A DNA stretch of 64,000 nt. Source: Chloroflexota bacterium (GTDB lineage: Bacteria; Chloroflexota; Anaerolineae; Anaerolineales; Villigracilaceae). Position numbers and translations under genes: made by a program. The DNA lies in contig JAIOOU010000003.1 of assembly GCA_021414245.1 (NCBI GenBank), positions 682,001-746,000 of the forward strand. The letters are read 5' to 3'. Below are positions 8,514-17,204 of this stretch, piece after piece (the first letter of the stretch is position 1; the number at the start of each line of letters is the position of its first letter). The notes beneath the pieces were generated by a model, which saw only the letters and a program-made list of their open reading frames with translations, was not told where the DNA came from and ran no database searches.

Positions 8514-9221
8514 CTAGCAATTAAGAGTGATGACCGAACTGCTGGTGGTGCCGATCTCATTAAAGGCGATCACGCTGTATTCCACACTTTGCCCGGCAAG
8601 CAGTGTGATCGTTTCGTTGAATACCGTGGAGTTGGCAGGCAATTCGGCAACAATATCTCCGTTTCGGACAACCCGATAACCGGCTTCCGTTTCGCTTTTA
8701 TCCGACCATCGAAGGGTTACCTGTGCTGCGCCGGTTGCATAATCACAAAGAATATCCCATTTCTGGAAACTAATCCCCTGGGGAGCGTTGCCTTTCGGTG
8801 TGGGTGGGGCTGTGACGGTCGGCACGGAGGCAACGCTGCCGGCGGGAGTGGCGTATAAACCGGACAACCAGCATGGGCCGGCTTTTGAAGACACGATCCA
8901 GTAATTCGGGGGATAGAAGCCGATGATCACTACTATTTCATTGGGGATTAGCTGGGTGATGCGCTCGTAATTTGTGCCTGGACCGGTCCGGCAATTTGTC
9001 ACTTCGCCCACACTCGCCATCGGTTTGGAATAAGTGGGAGTGCCAGCACTGTCCGGATCGCCGGGATCGGCGACAGGCATGGTGTTGGCTGAATTCACCG
9101 CTGCCTGAACGGTAAGCGCGGCGGCAGTGGCAATTTTGGGGTCTGTGGGTCCCGCAGCGGGCAAATTGCAGGAAGTAATCACCAAACTCAAAAGCAGCAA
9201 AGCTATTGATATTCTCTTCAT
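8514..9221 (-). CDS. Lipoprotein with SH3-like and fibronectin-III-like domains
   Basis: About 235 residues. The start at 9221 is chosen because it gives a clean signal peptide, MKRISIALLLLSLVITSCN, with the lipobox ITSC, and because AGGAAA lies upstream. A bacterial SH3-like segment (TNCRTGPGTNYERITQLIP) follows, then a C-terminal FN3-like module (RWSDKSETEAGYRVVRNGD) that ends in Cys. The FN3 module closely resembles the end of the lipoprotein at 59988-60827. It is the last gene of the nine-gene operon, 16 bp after hmgA. The function is unknown; it is probably surface-attached. Confidence 0.8.
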   Translation of the reverse strand: MKRISIALLLLSLVITSCNLPAAGPTDPKIATAAALTVQAAVNSANTMPVADPGDPDSAGTPTYSKPMASVGEVTNCRTGPGTNYERITQLIPNEIVVIIGFYPPNYWIVSSKAGPCWLSGLYATPAGSVASVPTVTAPPTPKGNAPQGISFQKWDILCDYATGAAQVTLRWSDKSETEAGYRVVRNGDIVAELPANSTVFNETITLLAGQSVEYSVIAFNEIGTTSSSVITLNC

Positions 9222-9237
9222 AATTTTCCTGATGTAA

Positions 9238-10401
9238 TTATTCCCCGTCGCCTTCCAGCCAGGTGGACATATATTCAGGTTTCTCCATTTCAAGCGCCTG
9301 TTTTGTCAGGTGCAGGGGGTGGAAAGTGTCCACCATGACGGCGAGTTCCTGGGTTTCAAGCTTGCCAATACTGGCTTCGGTCATGCCGGGTTGCGGACCG
9401 TGTGCCAGCCCAAAGGGGTGCAGGCTGATGTCGCTTCTATCGATTCCTTTTCGGCTCATGAAGTTTCCTTCAGCATAGTACAACACTTCGTCCGATTGAA
9501 TGTTGGAATGATTGTACGGGGCGGGGATGCCGTCGGGATGATAGTCGAACAACCTGGGGACGAAGGAACACACCACAAAATTGTGGCCTTCAAAAGTCTG
9601 ATGAACGGGCGGGGGTTGATGAATGCGTCCGGTGATGGGTTCAAAATCCTCGATATTGAAGGTCCATGGATAGAGATATCCGTCCCAGCCGATCACGTCA
9701 AAAGGATGATAATCCAGAACATGACGGGACATGCGATCGCGCACCTTTACGCGGACTTCAAAGCTGCCACGCTCCGTGTGGGTTTCCAGTGTTTCCGGAA
9801 CCCGGATATCGCGTTCGCAATAAGGGGCATGCTCCAGCAGCTGTCCATAGTGATTACGATATCGTTTTGGGGGTTCGATCTGGGACGGGTTTTCAATGGT
9901 AAAGAATTTACATTCCTCGTTCAATTGCATTTGCCAGGTGACGCCGAAGGGGATCACGATGTAATCACCCTTGCGGAAAGGCAGGCTGCCAAACTGGCTT
10001 TTTAGAATCCCGCTGCCTTCATGCACCCACCAGGTTTCGTAAGCCTGGGAGTTTCTATAAAAATAGTCCATGCTGGTTTTGGAACGGGAAACGCCAAGTA
10101 TGACATCGTTGTTGCCGAGCAGCGGGATCCGTCCCGTCACGGGATCAGCTCCCAGCGGAGTCTGAGCCGTTTTGAAGGCCCGGTGACGGATTGGGCCGAA
10201 ATCCACAAAATCCGGTTTGGCGGGACCAAGATCCTCCAATTGTTTGATGCGTGGAGGCAGGAAGTGGTGATAGAGAATCGATTGGATCGAGGAAAACCCT
10301 TCCAGTCCCATCAATTCCTCACGGTAAAGTTTGCCATCCGGTTTTTTAAATTGGGTGTGACGCTTATGTGGAATACTGCCAAGTTTATGATAAAAGGGCA
10401 T
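9238..10401 (-). CDS. hmgA: Homogentisate 1,2-dioxygenase
   Basis: A 387-residue cupin-fold dioxygenase that opens homogentisate to maleylacetoacetate with Fe(II) in tyrosine breakdown. Family marks include the N-terminal YHKLGSIPHKRHTQF, the central TWWVHEGSGIL..GDYIVIPFG, and the C-terminal SLHPFGLAHGPQPGMTEASIG, which supplies metal-site His/Glu residues. It is somewhat shorter than the roughly 430-residue proteobacterial enzyme, matching the compact form annotated in several other phyla. AAGGAG precedes the ATG. It lies in one leftward operon with hpd and the FAH-family gene, which supports the assignment strongly. Confidence 0.93.
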   Translation of the reverse strand: MPFYHKLGSIPHKRHTQFKKPDGKLYREELMGLEGFSSIQSILYHHFLPPRIKQLEDLGPAKPDFVDFGPIRHRAFKTAQTPLGADPVTGRIPLLGNNDVILGVSRSKTSMDYFYRNSQAYETWWVHEGSGILKSQFGSLPFRKGDYIVIPFGVTWQMQLNEECKFFTIENPSQIEPPKRYRNHYGQLLEHAPYCERDIRVPETLETHTERGSFEVRVKVRDRMSRHVLDYHPFDVIGWDGYLYPWTFNIEDFEPITGRIHQPPPVHQTFEGHNFVVCSFVPRLFDYHPDGIPAPYNHSNIQSDEVLYYAEGNFMSRKGIDRSDISLHPFGLAHGPQPGMTEASIGKLETQELAVMVDTFHPLHLTKQALEMEKPEYMSTWLEGDGE

Positions 10402-10428
10402 GGCTTCTCCTTGTTTGGTGGTATGACT

Positions 10429-10908
10429 CTAAAGAATGACGTAGGAATTGATGCCTTTTTGTTTTGCCAGAAGCAGGGCGGCTTGCCCTTTTTCCAGAAG
10501 GACATCCCTGGAAAGGGTCTCATTGCCATCGTGAGCAGTTCCTCCGATGTACAGGGAAAATGAAATCGTGCTTCCATCTTCGACCTCAAAGCTGTTTTTG
10601 AAGACCGAGAGCATTCTCATGCAGGTTGGATTAAGTCCGTTCTGATTGGTGGCGGGAAGCAGGATCTTGAATTCCCGACCGTTCACGCACGGGATATCCG
10701 CGGAGCGCATGTGCATTTTGAGTGCGGAGGCGAACAGGTTGGAGGCGGCGTTTAACGTATCCGGATTCTCTGCAGCGGGGAGGATTTCTACACAGAGCAG
10801 GGACATGGGGGTGGGATATCTTTTTGCGCGGGCGATTTCGTAATCCATGATCACTTTAAATACATCTTCCGAATAGATATCGCCGATCACTGAAAGTTTG
10901 TTGTTCAT
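10429..10908 (-). CDS. Degenerate GGDEF-like domain protein (paralogue A)
   Basis: About 159 residues, taking the ATG at 10908 (MNNKLSVIGD), with the alternative upstream ATG at 10950 having a poorer ribosome site. The fold pattern matches a stand-alone GGDEF-type domain (helix DVFKVIMDYEIARAKRY, strand MSLLCVEI, then FKILLPAT), but the signature loop is NGREF, so cyclase activity is not expected. It is about half identical to the next gene upstream, indicating tandem duplication. The role within the tyrosine operon is unknown; c-di-GMP binding or a purely structural role are possibilities. Confidence 0.75.
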   Translation of the reverse strand: MNNKLSVIGDIYSEDVFKVIMDYEIARAKRYPTPMSLLCVEILPAAENPDTLNAASNLFASALKMHMRSADIPCVNGREFKILLPATNQNGLNPTCMRMLSVFKNSFEVEDGSTISFSLYIGGTAHDGNETLSRDVLLEKGQAALLLAKQKGINSYVIL

Positions 10909-10974
10909 GGTTTCTCTCGTTTCTGATGAGGATCGTTCTGGAATCGTCATTGGCCTGGAAATGTTGGGTTTCCG

Positions 10975-11451
10975 CTAGACAATGACGAAGGTGTTCGGAC
11001 CTTTCAACCGGGATTGCTTGACCGCTTCCCTTGCCCGCTGGGAGATCTCTTCCATGGTCTGCTCCATGCCGGCCGGACAAATTGTAGCTCCGATCTGGAT
11101 CGTGAACGCGACCGGGCCGGTGGCTGTATCGAAGGAGTTCTTGAAAACCGATAACAACCTTTCGCATACGGTCCGGGTCCCGGATTCGTCCGTGGTGGGG
11201 AGCAGGACCCTGAAATCACGGCCGGCGCTGGAGGGGATGTCCACGGAACGCAAATGGGTGTTTAGGGCGGAGATGAAGACAGTCTGTGCATTTTTCCGGG
11301 TTTCTTCGCTGGAGGTTGTCGGAGCCATTTCGATGTGAAGCATGGCCAGCGGTGCGGGGGTGCGTTTGGTTCTGGTGATCTCGTAATCGAACAGGATCTC
11401 GAACACATCACTGCTGTATACCTCTTCTCCGCGCGACGTCATTTTTCTCAT
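10975..11451 (-). CDS. Degenerate GGDEF-like domain protein (paralogue B)
   Basis: A 158-residue paralogue of the adjacent 10429-10908 gene, sharing SSDVFEILFDYEITRTKR, the ALNTHLRSVDIPS segment, CERLLSVFKNSF and the C-terminal V-L/V end. The GGDEF loop reads AGRDF, again without the Gly-Gly-Asp/Glu-Glu core. GGAGG stands 6 bases before the ATG. It is separated from its paralogue by 66 bp and from the cupin gene by 17 bp, so it is co-transcribed. No sensor or receiver domain is attached. Confidence 0.75.
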   Translation of the reverse strand: MRKMTSRGEEVYSSDVFEILFDYEITRTKRTPAPLAMLHIEMAPTTSSEETRKNAQTVFISALNTHLRSVDIPSSAGRDFRVLLPTTDESGTRTVCERLLSVFKNSFDTATGPVAFTIQIGATICPAGMEQTMEEISQRAREAVKQSRLKGPNTFVIV

Positions 11452-11468
11452 AAAGCCCTCCGGGTTTT

Positions 11469-11855
11469 TTATGTATTGTAAACTACAACGCTTTCCTGTT
11501 CGTTGGGGTCATTTCGGGAAACAACGGCAATGACCTCTTCAGAACCGCTTAGATTGACCGGTTGGTGGGGCAGATTGGGCGGAATGAACAGGAAGTCCCC
11601 CGCCTCATTGATACTTGAGAATTCAAGGTTGGGGCCGTATCGGGTCTCAGCGCGGCCTTTAACGATGTAGATCGCCGTTTCATAGCCATTATGATAATGT
11701 GCGACCGCCCTGCCTCCCGGCGGGATAACGACCAGATGCATGCATAGATGTTTCGTCCCGGTGGTTTGGGCCGAGATACCTTCAAAGTTGGGCAGCTGCT
11801 GTTTTGAAAGATGAGCCCCCTGCGGGCGGACGGTGATGATCTCGCTGGTATTCAT
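11469..11855 (-). CDS. Single-domain cupin protein
   Basis: A 128-residue cupin. The first motif, VIPPGGRAVAHYHNGYETAIYIVKG, has metal-ligand His-His and a Glu further on; the second motif region GDFLFIPPNLPHQPVNL supplies another His. A metal-dependent enzyme or ligand-binding role is likely; within this operon it might act on an aromatic-degradation intermediate, which is inference. The ATG overlaps the stop of the upstream lipoprotein gene as ATGA, indicating translational coupling. Confidence 0.85.
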   Translation of the reverse strand: MNTSEIITVRPQGAHLSKQQLPNFEGISAQTTGTKHLCMHLVVIPPGGRAVAHYHNGYETAIYIVKGRAETRYGPNLEFSSINEAGDFLFIPPNLPHQPVNLSGSEEVIAVVSRNDPNEQESVVVYNT

Positions 11856-12712
11856 GGCTGGCGCACCGTCAGCGACTGCATCAGTTCATCCAGGATTGCC
11901 AGGGACGGCTGGAAACCGTCAGGATCCGTCGCGTTTAGTTGTTTCGCCACTGCGTTGAAGTAATCCTGATAAGCATTTGGATCGATACTGCCATTGTAGG
12001 AAAACGGGATCGCATCCGCGGGCTGGGACGGCGAAGCATTTTCATCATAGGCGAGATAAGTGGCCCCGATGGGAAGAACGGCGATGATATAGAAGCGGCC
12101 ATCGCTGGTAAGCCCCTGAAAATGGTAGAAAGTTCCATTGTTTGTGACCGGTCCGACCGCCTGTCCGAATTGGGTGATGGCGCGCACACCCGTACCTCCA
12201 TTAAAAGTGATTATCTTTGTTTGAGCCAGGATCATTGCTCCGGCATTGAAGAAAGGGATATTGGGATAATTTTCAATGGATATTTCTGCTGCCGGGCTGG
12301 CTAAAATCGATTGTAATTGGGAAAGGTTCTGCGCGGCGCTGGAGTTCACGGCGGCGTATTCGGCGGCCGGATAAATGTTGATCTCTTTTATATTAAAAGC
12401 TCCCAGCGAGGAATAGTCTTTGAGATCGAACTGAACATATTCCGGGGCAATGCCCCAGGGGCCATTCTGGTCTCCTGAGACTTCAGGGATGGTCTCTGCG
12501 TTCACTCCGCTGGCCAGACCTTCCGGAATGACAAAACTGACATTTTCGAAGGAGGCAACCGTTCCTTTGGGTGCAGATTCTGTATATGCCTGCAGAGTGC
12601 CGGCTACAATGGTTTCCACGCCGGCAGTTTGGGGCGTGGATGAGGATCCGATTTGACAGGCCAGCACACTGACCCCGAGCAGAAGAAAAGCCGGAAAGGT
12701 TTTTTTTATCAT
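11852..12712 (-). CDS. Lipoprotein of unknown function (paralogue of 12717-13601)
   Basis: 286 residues with a lipoprotein signal, MIKKTFPAFLLLGVSVLACQ, lipobox VLAC. A low-complexity linker is followed by one domain containing SFVIPEGLASG, PEYVQFDLKDYSS, and a TQFGQAVGPVTNNGTFYHFQGLTSDGRFYIIAVLP segment. The upstream neighbour shares the same layout (YYFQGLTNDGQFYIQAILP), so the two are tandem paralogues. No enzyme motif is seen. It is coupled by ATGA to the cupin downstream. Location outside the membrane is inferred from the lipobox. Confidence 0.8.
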   Translation of the reverse strand: MIKKTFPAFLLLGVSVLACQIGSSSTPQTAGVETIVAGTLQAYTESAPKGTVASFENVSFVIPEGLASGVNAETIPEVSGDQNGPWGIAPEYVQFDLKDYSSLGAFNIKEINIYPAAEYAAVNSSAAQNLSQLQSILASPAAEISIENYPNIPFFNAGAMILAQTKIITFNGGTGVRAITQFGQAVGPVTNNGTFYHFQGLTSDGRFYIIAVLPIGATYLAYDENASPSQPADAIPFSYNGSIDPNAYQDYFNAVAKQLNATDPDGFQPSLAILDELMQSLTVRQP

Positions 12713-12716
12713 TGTC

Positions 12717-13601
12717 CTAAAATCCTGTGACCTGAAGGGATTCCATCATTGCATCCAGGTGGCCGAGAAAAGGTGTGAAGGAAAAGGTGTCGGTTGCATT
12801 CAATCTTTGGGTGACGGCGCTTAAATAACCTGGAAAATCATCCATGTTAAATGGGATCCCGTCCGATGGGAGCGGGGTATTTGGATTGTCGTCGGCGGCC
12901 AGAAAGGGGGCCTGCGCCGGCAGGATGGCCTGAATGTAAAACTGCCCGTCATTAGTGAGGCCTTGAAAATAATAGAACATCTCGTAATTATTGACGGGGA
13001 GAGGTGCCTGATCGACCTGGGTCAGGTAGCGGATGCCATGCCCATTTTGGAAAGTAAGTGCCCGGATTTGGGCAGTGAAAGTGGGGCCGTCCAGGGAGGC
13101 GGGCAGGGGTAAACCGTCTGCATACTGAAGACTCTCTAGATTGTTTATGATCCCGCCAGTCAAGTCGCTGTATTGAGCGTATTCAGTTGTCTTGAAAACC
13201 ATGATCTGAGGTTCCAGCATGATGCCTTTGGCCGCATAATTATTTAATATGAATTTTATGTGTTGAGGCATGTCTCCATAGGACGGATTGGTATACGGAT
13301 ATTCCACTTCTGTGGTCAGGTTGGAACTTGCATCGCTGGACATGCCATTTGGCATGAGGAAGGATATTCCCCCGACGGAGATGACTTCTCCATCCGGTGT
13401 GATCGATCCTGTGTCGGGAGCGGCTGTGGCTGCGGGAGGTTCGGTCGGAGGCATGGTCGGCAGGGTCACAACGGCGGTTGAGCTCTGTATTTCGGGTGTA
13501 CCAGTTGACATTGTAGGAACAGCGACGGAGGTCGCCGGATTCAAATTGCAGCCCAGCATGGCCAGGAGTAAAACAGTCAGACCCAAAAAGCCTTTCTTCA
13601 T
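12717..13601 (-). CDS. Lipoprotein of unknown function (tandem paralogue)
   Basis: 294 residues. The signal MKKGFLGLTVLLLAMLGCN has lipobox MLGC, followed by a Thr/Pro/Ala-rich linker of about 50 residues and a C-terminal domain shared with 11852-12712 (ISFLMPNGMSSDASSN; YFQGLTNDGQFYIQAILP). It begins inside the stop of the FAH-family gene (ATGA overlap) and ends 4 bp before the next lipoprotein, so it is firmly part of the operon. The family function is unknown to me; substrate capture or surface sensing are guesses. Confidence 0.8.
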   Translation of the reverse strand: MKKGFLGLTVLLLAMLGCNLNPATSVAVPTMSTGTPEIQSSTAVVTLPTMPPTEPPAATAAPDTGSITPDGEVISVGGISFLMPNGMSSDASSNLTTEVEYPYTNPSYGDMPQHIKFILNNYAAKGIMLEPQIMVFKTTEYAQYSDLTGGIINNLESLQYADGLPLPASLDGPTFTAQIRALTFQNGHGIRYLTQVDQAPLPVNNYEMFYYFQGLTNDGQFYIQAILPAQAPFLAADDNPNTPLPSDGIPFNMDDFPGYLSAVTQRLNATDTFSFTPFLGHLDAMMESLQVTGF

Positions 13602-14482
13602 TCCTTCTTTTCTCCAATTGTATTTTTTAGAATTCCGATCTCTTCAATTTCCAATTCCACAAGATCGCCGTCTTTCAGCCAGGGTCCCTGCGCCTTGGTT
13701 AATTCAAGCAGGCAGCCTGTGCCAACAGTGCCGGACCCGATCACATCGCCCGGCATCAATTCAACGGAATCCGATGCGCGGGCAATGATCTCGCCAAACG
13801 ACCAGAATATATCGCTTAAATTTCCGCGGGACATTTCAACACCGTTGACCTTTGCTGTCATCACCAGATCGTACACACCGGGACGATCGGCTGCCCGCTT
13901 GGCAAGCGCTTCGCTCGTAACGATCACAGGTCCCAAAGACGAGGCAAAGTCCTTCCCCTTGGCAGGCCCCAGCCCAATTTTTAATTCTTCGGATTGGACA
14001 TCCCGCGCAGACCAGTCGTTGAATATCGTGTAGCCAAATATGTGTTTGGCGGCATCTTCAGCTTTTATATCCCGTCCACCCTTTCCAATAATAACCGCAA
14101 TCTCCAATTCATAATCCAAGGCGGACGTAAATGCAGGGTACGGGATGACGTCGTCCGGTCCAAAAATGCTGTTTACATTGTTGTAATAATAAACCGGGAA
14201 CTTATACCATCCCGTTGGGACCTGTCTGCCGCGGTTCTGGCTGGCGCTTTTTACATGTTGTTCAAAGGCGTAGGCATCCCGCAGGGAAATCGGCCGGAGC
14301 GGAGCAAGAAATTTCACCTCATCCATAGGATATGTGGTGGATGAGGTGAAATTGGGAAACTGATCCGCACCTGCCCGAATCGCCGCGACCATGTCTGCAA
14401 AAGGCAAAAGGTGGACCCTGCCATTCGAGACCAGGGCAGGCTGGGGCGGGGCTTGATGCGCACTGATCGTCGCAAAGATCAT
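13598..14482 (-). CDS. Fumarylacetoacetate hydrolase family protein
   Basis: 294 residues of the FAH superfamily, which hydrolyses C-C bonds of acyl-pyruvate-type compounds with Mg2+/Ca2+. Motifs include the metal-site DYELEIAVIIGKGG, the FGYTIFNDWSARDVQ signature, KGKDFASSLGPVIV and GSGTVGTGCLLE. Immediately following hpd with no gap, it most likely carries out the last step of homogentisate catabolism (fumarylacetoacetate to fumarate and acetoacetate). No maleylacetoacetate isomerase is seen nearby, so it may accept the maleyl isomer directly, which is inference. Confidence 0.9.
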   Translation of the reverse strand: MIFATISAHQAPPQPALVSNGRVHLLPFADMVAAIRAGADQFPNFTSSTTYPMDEVKFLAPLRPISLRDAYAFEQHVKSASQNRGRQVPTGWYKFPVYYYNNVNSIFGPDDVIPYPAFTSALDYELEIAVIIGKGGRDIKAEDAAKHIFGYTIFNDWSARDVQSEELKIGLGPAKGKDFASSLGPVIVTSEALAKRAADRPGVYDLVMTAKVNGVEMSRGNLSDIFWSFGEIIARASDSVELMPGDVIGSGTVGTGCLLELTKAQGPWLKDGDLVELEIEEIGILKNTIGEKKE

Positions 14483-15613
14483 TTAGAGATTGCCGCGTTT
14501 TTCCTGATCGGCCTCGATCGATTCAAAGAGGGCTTTGAAGTTACCCACGCCAAAACCCTGCGAACCGTGGCGTTGGATGATTTCCACGAACATGGTCGGG
14601 CGGTCCTGGATCGGCTTGGTGAAGATCTGCAGAAGATAACCCTCATCGTCCCGGTCGACCAGAATCCCAAGCTCGTGGATATCCTTCATGTTTTCCTTGA
14701 TGCTGCCCACCCGGTCGGGAAGAGCGTCGTAATAGGTATCCGGCACGCGTTGGAATTCAACCCCGTTCCTGCGCAATTGTTCGACTGTCTTGAGAATGTC
14801 ACCCGTGATGATGGCAATATGCTGGGCGCCTGGTGTGAGATAGTAATCCAGATATTCCTCGATCTGACTCTTGCGGCGGCCTTCGGCCGGTTCGTTAATC
14901 GGGAATTTGACGCGGCCGTTTCCGTTTTGCATCACCTTCGACATCAGGGCGGAATATTCGGTGGAGATATCCTTGTCATCAAAGTGCATCAACTGGCGGA
15001 AGCCCATCACTTGATGATAGAAATTGACCCAATGGTCCATTTTGCCGAACTGTACATTTCCAACGACGTGATCCACGGCGGCGAGCCCGGTGGATTGCGC
15101 CTCCTTGTCCTTGATTGGGCGGTATGTGGGGGCGAAGACTCCCTTGTAATCTCCGCGGTCAACGAAGACATGCTGGGTTTCCCCGTAGGTATAAATGGCG
15201 GAGGTGCGGTAAATCCCGTGGTCGTCTTTTTCCTCGCGCGGCGCCCAGGCGGATTTTCCGCCGCGTGAAGTGGTGGCCTGCCAGGCTTTTTCGACATCGT
15301 CCACTTCCATGGCGATCACCTTCACGCCATCCCCGTGCACCATGTGATGCGCGGCGATCTGGTGGGAGGGAGCGTATGGGGCGGAAACGACAAAACGGGC
15401 CGTGCCGGATTCGAGCACGTAGGAGGCAAATTCGCGATTGCCGGTCTCCAGGCCGGAATAGGCGACCGGCTTGAAACCGAACGCCTTCCACCAGTAATAC
15501 ATCGCTTGTTTGGCGTTCCCCACGTAAAAATGAATGTGGTCAATGGATTTGATTTGCAGGAAATCTGCTTCTTCAGTCATCGGGCGGGATTCGGATTTTG
15601 CTTGAATGGTCAT
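14483..15613 (-). CDS. hpd: 4-hydroxyphenylpyruvate dioxygenase
   Basis: A 376-residue two-domain VOC-fold dioxygenase turning 4-hydroxyphenylpyruvate into homogentisate. The N-terminal domain begins SIDHIHFYVGNAKQAMYYW. The C-terminal catalytic domain shows the Fe(II) ligands: His in AVDHVVGNV, His in GAQHIAIITGD and Glu in TMFVEIIQR, plus the LLQIFTKP strand. Length agrees with bacterial HPD. AAGGAG lies 6 bases before the ATG. It is the first gene of the nine-gene operon ending at 8514, with fah abutting at zero spacing. Confidence 0.95.
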   Translation of the reverse strand: MTIQAKSESRPMTEEADFLQIKSIDHIHFYVGNAKQAMYYWWKAFGFKPVAYSGLETGNREFASYVLESGTARFVVSAPYAPSHQIAAHHMVHGDGVKVIAMEVDDVEKAWQATTSRGGKSAWAPREEKDDHGIYRTSAIYTYGETQHVFVDRGDYKGVFAPTYRPIKDKEAQSTGLAAVDHVVGNVQFGKMDHWVNFYHQVMGFRQLMHFDDKDISTEYSALMSKVMQNGNGRVKFPINEPAEGRRKSQIEEYLDYYLTPGAQHIAIITGDILKTVEQLRRNGVEFQRVPDTYYDALPDRVGSIKENMKDIHELGILVDRDDEGYLLQIFTKPIQDRPTMFVEIIQRHGSQGFGVGNFKALFESIEADQEKRGNL

Positions 15614-15710
15614 ATTTTCTCCTTTGGCGAGTGGTTTTTATTTTACGATAAAGGTTGTCTGTGTGCAACACAATAAATACCCCTAAAATTTCAAGGGTGT
15701 TTTCCTCCCG

Positions 15711-16646
15711 CTAAGGTTTTGGGTGGGTTTCGAAGAATTGCCAGATCAATTCAGTGGCGGGAATGGATTGGACTGGTTGATCCCCGCCCGGCCCCGCAGG
15801 TCCGCTGCTCCCCGGCCATGCGTGTCCGCCGCCGAAAATGGTGTACAGTTCGATGGTTGAGCCGTCTGTGCAATTTTGAAAATCGTCGATCTGGAAATTG
15901 CTGTTTGTTTCAGTTTGCGGAGGTAACTTGCATTGATCAAAATTAACCCAGAAATCGATCGATTCCTTGACCGATGCAAACTGCACGCCGGCAATGGATT
16001 TGGGTCCTGATCCGCCATTGTAAGGCAGGTTTTCATCCGCGGTGCCGTGAAAATGGATCACTGAAATGGGCTCCCCCGGCTGGCAGCCGTGATAATTTTG
16101 TGTCCCGGAAACCGGAGCGATCGCCGCGATCAGATCCGACGCGTCACATGCCAGGCGATAGGAAAAAATTCCGCCGTTCGAAAAACCGGTTGCATAGATT
16201 CGCTTCAAATCGATCCTTGCAAGGCTTTGCAGCTCCACTACTATTTGTCGAACAAAGGCCACGTCATCAATATCGTTGGTGACCGCGTACCCGCAGCAGT
16301 TCCCGCCATTCCAGGTCAGGAGCTTATCCTCCAACCGTCCCGACCCATTTGGGTATACGACGATAAAGCCTTTCTGATCTGCCAACGGGTCGAAGTTGCT
16401 GACTCTCCTCTCGTTTTCTGCATTTCCGCCGCCTCCATGGAAGGCAAATACCACTGGCAGCTCCTGCTGGCCTGTTGCCGCGGCTGGCGGAAGATGAAAG
16501 ATAAATGTCCGTTCGGTTCCATTCACAATAATCGAGCGCAGGGCATCGTGGGTCAAAAGCGGGGGCGTGGATCCGCTGCGGGTACAGGCAAGCAGGCCAA
16601 GGGTTAAAATGAGAACCGCCGTTAAAATCCGTTGGGTGTATTTCAT
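15711..16646 (-). CDS. PHB-depolymerase-type (LpqC-like) esterase lipoprotein
   Basis: A 311-residue alpha/beta hydrolase of the polyhydroxybutyrate depolymerase/feruloyl esterase group. It has a lipoprotein signal, MKYTQRILTAVLILTLGLLACT, cleaved before Cys21. The oxyanion/early motif is VVFAFHGGGGNAENE, the nucleophile elbow is ATGFSNGGIFS, and a late GGHAWPG carries the catalytic His. NCCGYA is a family-typical Cys pair. The protein is expected to be exported and to hydrolyse an ester substrate that cannot be named. No Shine-Dalgarno is evident at the ATG. Confidence 0.88.
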   Translation of the reverse strand: MKYTQRILTAVLILTLGLLACTRSGSTPPLLTHDALRSIIVNGTERTFIFHLPPAAATGQQELPVVFAFHGGGGNAENERRVSNFDPLADQKGFIVVYPNGSGRLEDKLLTWNGGNCCGYAVTNDIDDVAFVRQIVVELQSLARIDLKRIYATGFSNGGIFSYRLACDASDLIAAIAPVSGTQNYHGCQPGEPISVIHFHGTADENLPYNGGSGPKSIAGVQFASVKESIDFWVNFDQCKLPPQTETNSNFQIDDFQNCTDGSTIELYTIFGGGHAWPGSSGPAGPGGDQPVQSIPATELIWQFFETHPKP

Positions 16647-16692
16647 TTTGAATTGTCAGAAACACGCGGGGAAATTCAGAAAACCCGGATCA

Positions 16693-17169
16693 TTATTTTA
16701 CCTGTACGGTCCTGCCGCCAGTCATTTTTTGCAGGTCCGATGGGGATAGCTTAAAGATGGCATTCGGCGTGCCCGCTGCGGCCCAGATGACCAGGTACTG
16801 CTGCAGGTCCTCATCGAGATAGGTTTCCATTTTTTCGTTGTGGCCGATGGGCGGGACCCCGCCAATCGCAAAGCCGGTCACCGAACGTACGAAGTCGGCA
16901 TCTGCGCGCCGGATGGGTTCGCCGGCATACTTGCTGATAAGTTTCTCGTCCACGCGATTTGCGCCGCTGGTCAAAACCAGGATCGGTTTGCCGCTGGATT
17001 TACCCTGGAAGATCAGGGATTTGACGATCTGGCCAAGTTCGCAGCCGGCACGGTCCGCGGCTTCCTGAGCGGTGCGGGTTGATTCTGCATATTCGATAAC
17101 CACATAGCTGTACCCGAGTGAATCAAGCAGGTCCTGGATCTTTTGGGCGGAGGAGGAAAGGGGGCTCAT
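16693..17169 (-). CDS. YbaK/EbsC-type aminoacyl-tRNA deacylase
   Basis: About 158 residues of the YbaK/ProX editing family, which clears mischarged tRNA (typically Cys- or Ala-tRNA-Pro). It has RTAQEAADRAGCELGQIVKSLIF, in which the Lys is functionally important in YbaK, and GFAIGGVPPIGHNEKMETYLDEDL. The start at 17169 is preferred over 17214: it gives a typical N-terminus and a TATAAT box (17176-17181, minus) ends exactly seven bases before the A, predicting a leaderless mRNA. It is divergent from the methyltransferase gene. Confidence 0.88.
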   Translation of the reverse strand: MSPLSSSAQKIQDLLDSLGYSYVVIEYAESTRTAQEAADRAGCELGQIVKSLIFQGKSSGKPILVLTSGANRVDEKLISKYAGEPIRRADADFVRSVTGFAIGGVPPIGHNEKMETYLDEDLQQYLVIWAAAGTPNAIFKLSPSDLQKMTGGRTVQVK

Positions 17170-17175
17170 TCGCCA

Positions 17176-17198
17176 ATTATAGCGGGAACCTTTATAAT
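17176..17198. promoter_or_regulatory. Divergent leaderless promoter pair
   Basis: Two TATAAT boxes face away from each other: 17193-17198 on the plus strand, six bases before the ATG at 17205, and 17176-17181 on the minus strand, six bases before the ATG at 17169. Each would start transcription at or next to the A of its ATG. Neither ATG has a ribosome-binding site. Confidence 0.7.
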
Positions 17199-17204
17199 TA
17201 ATCC

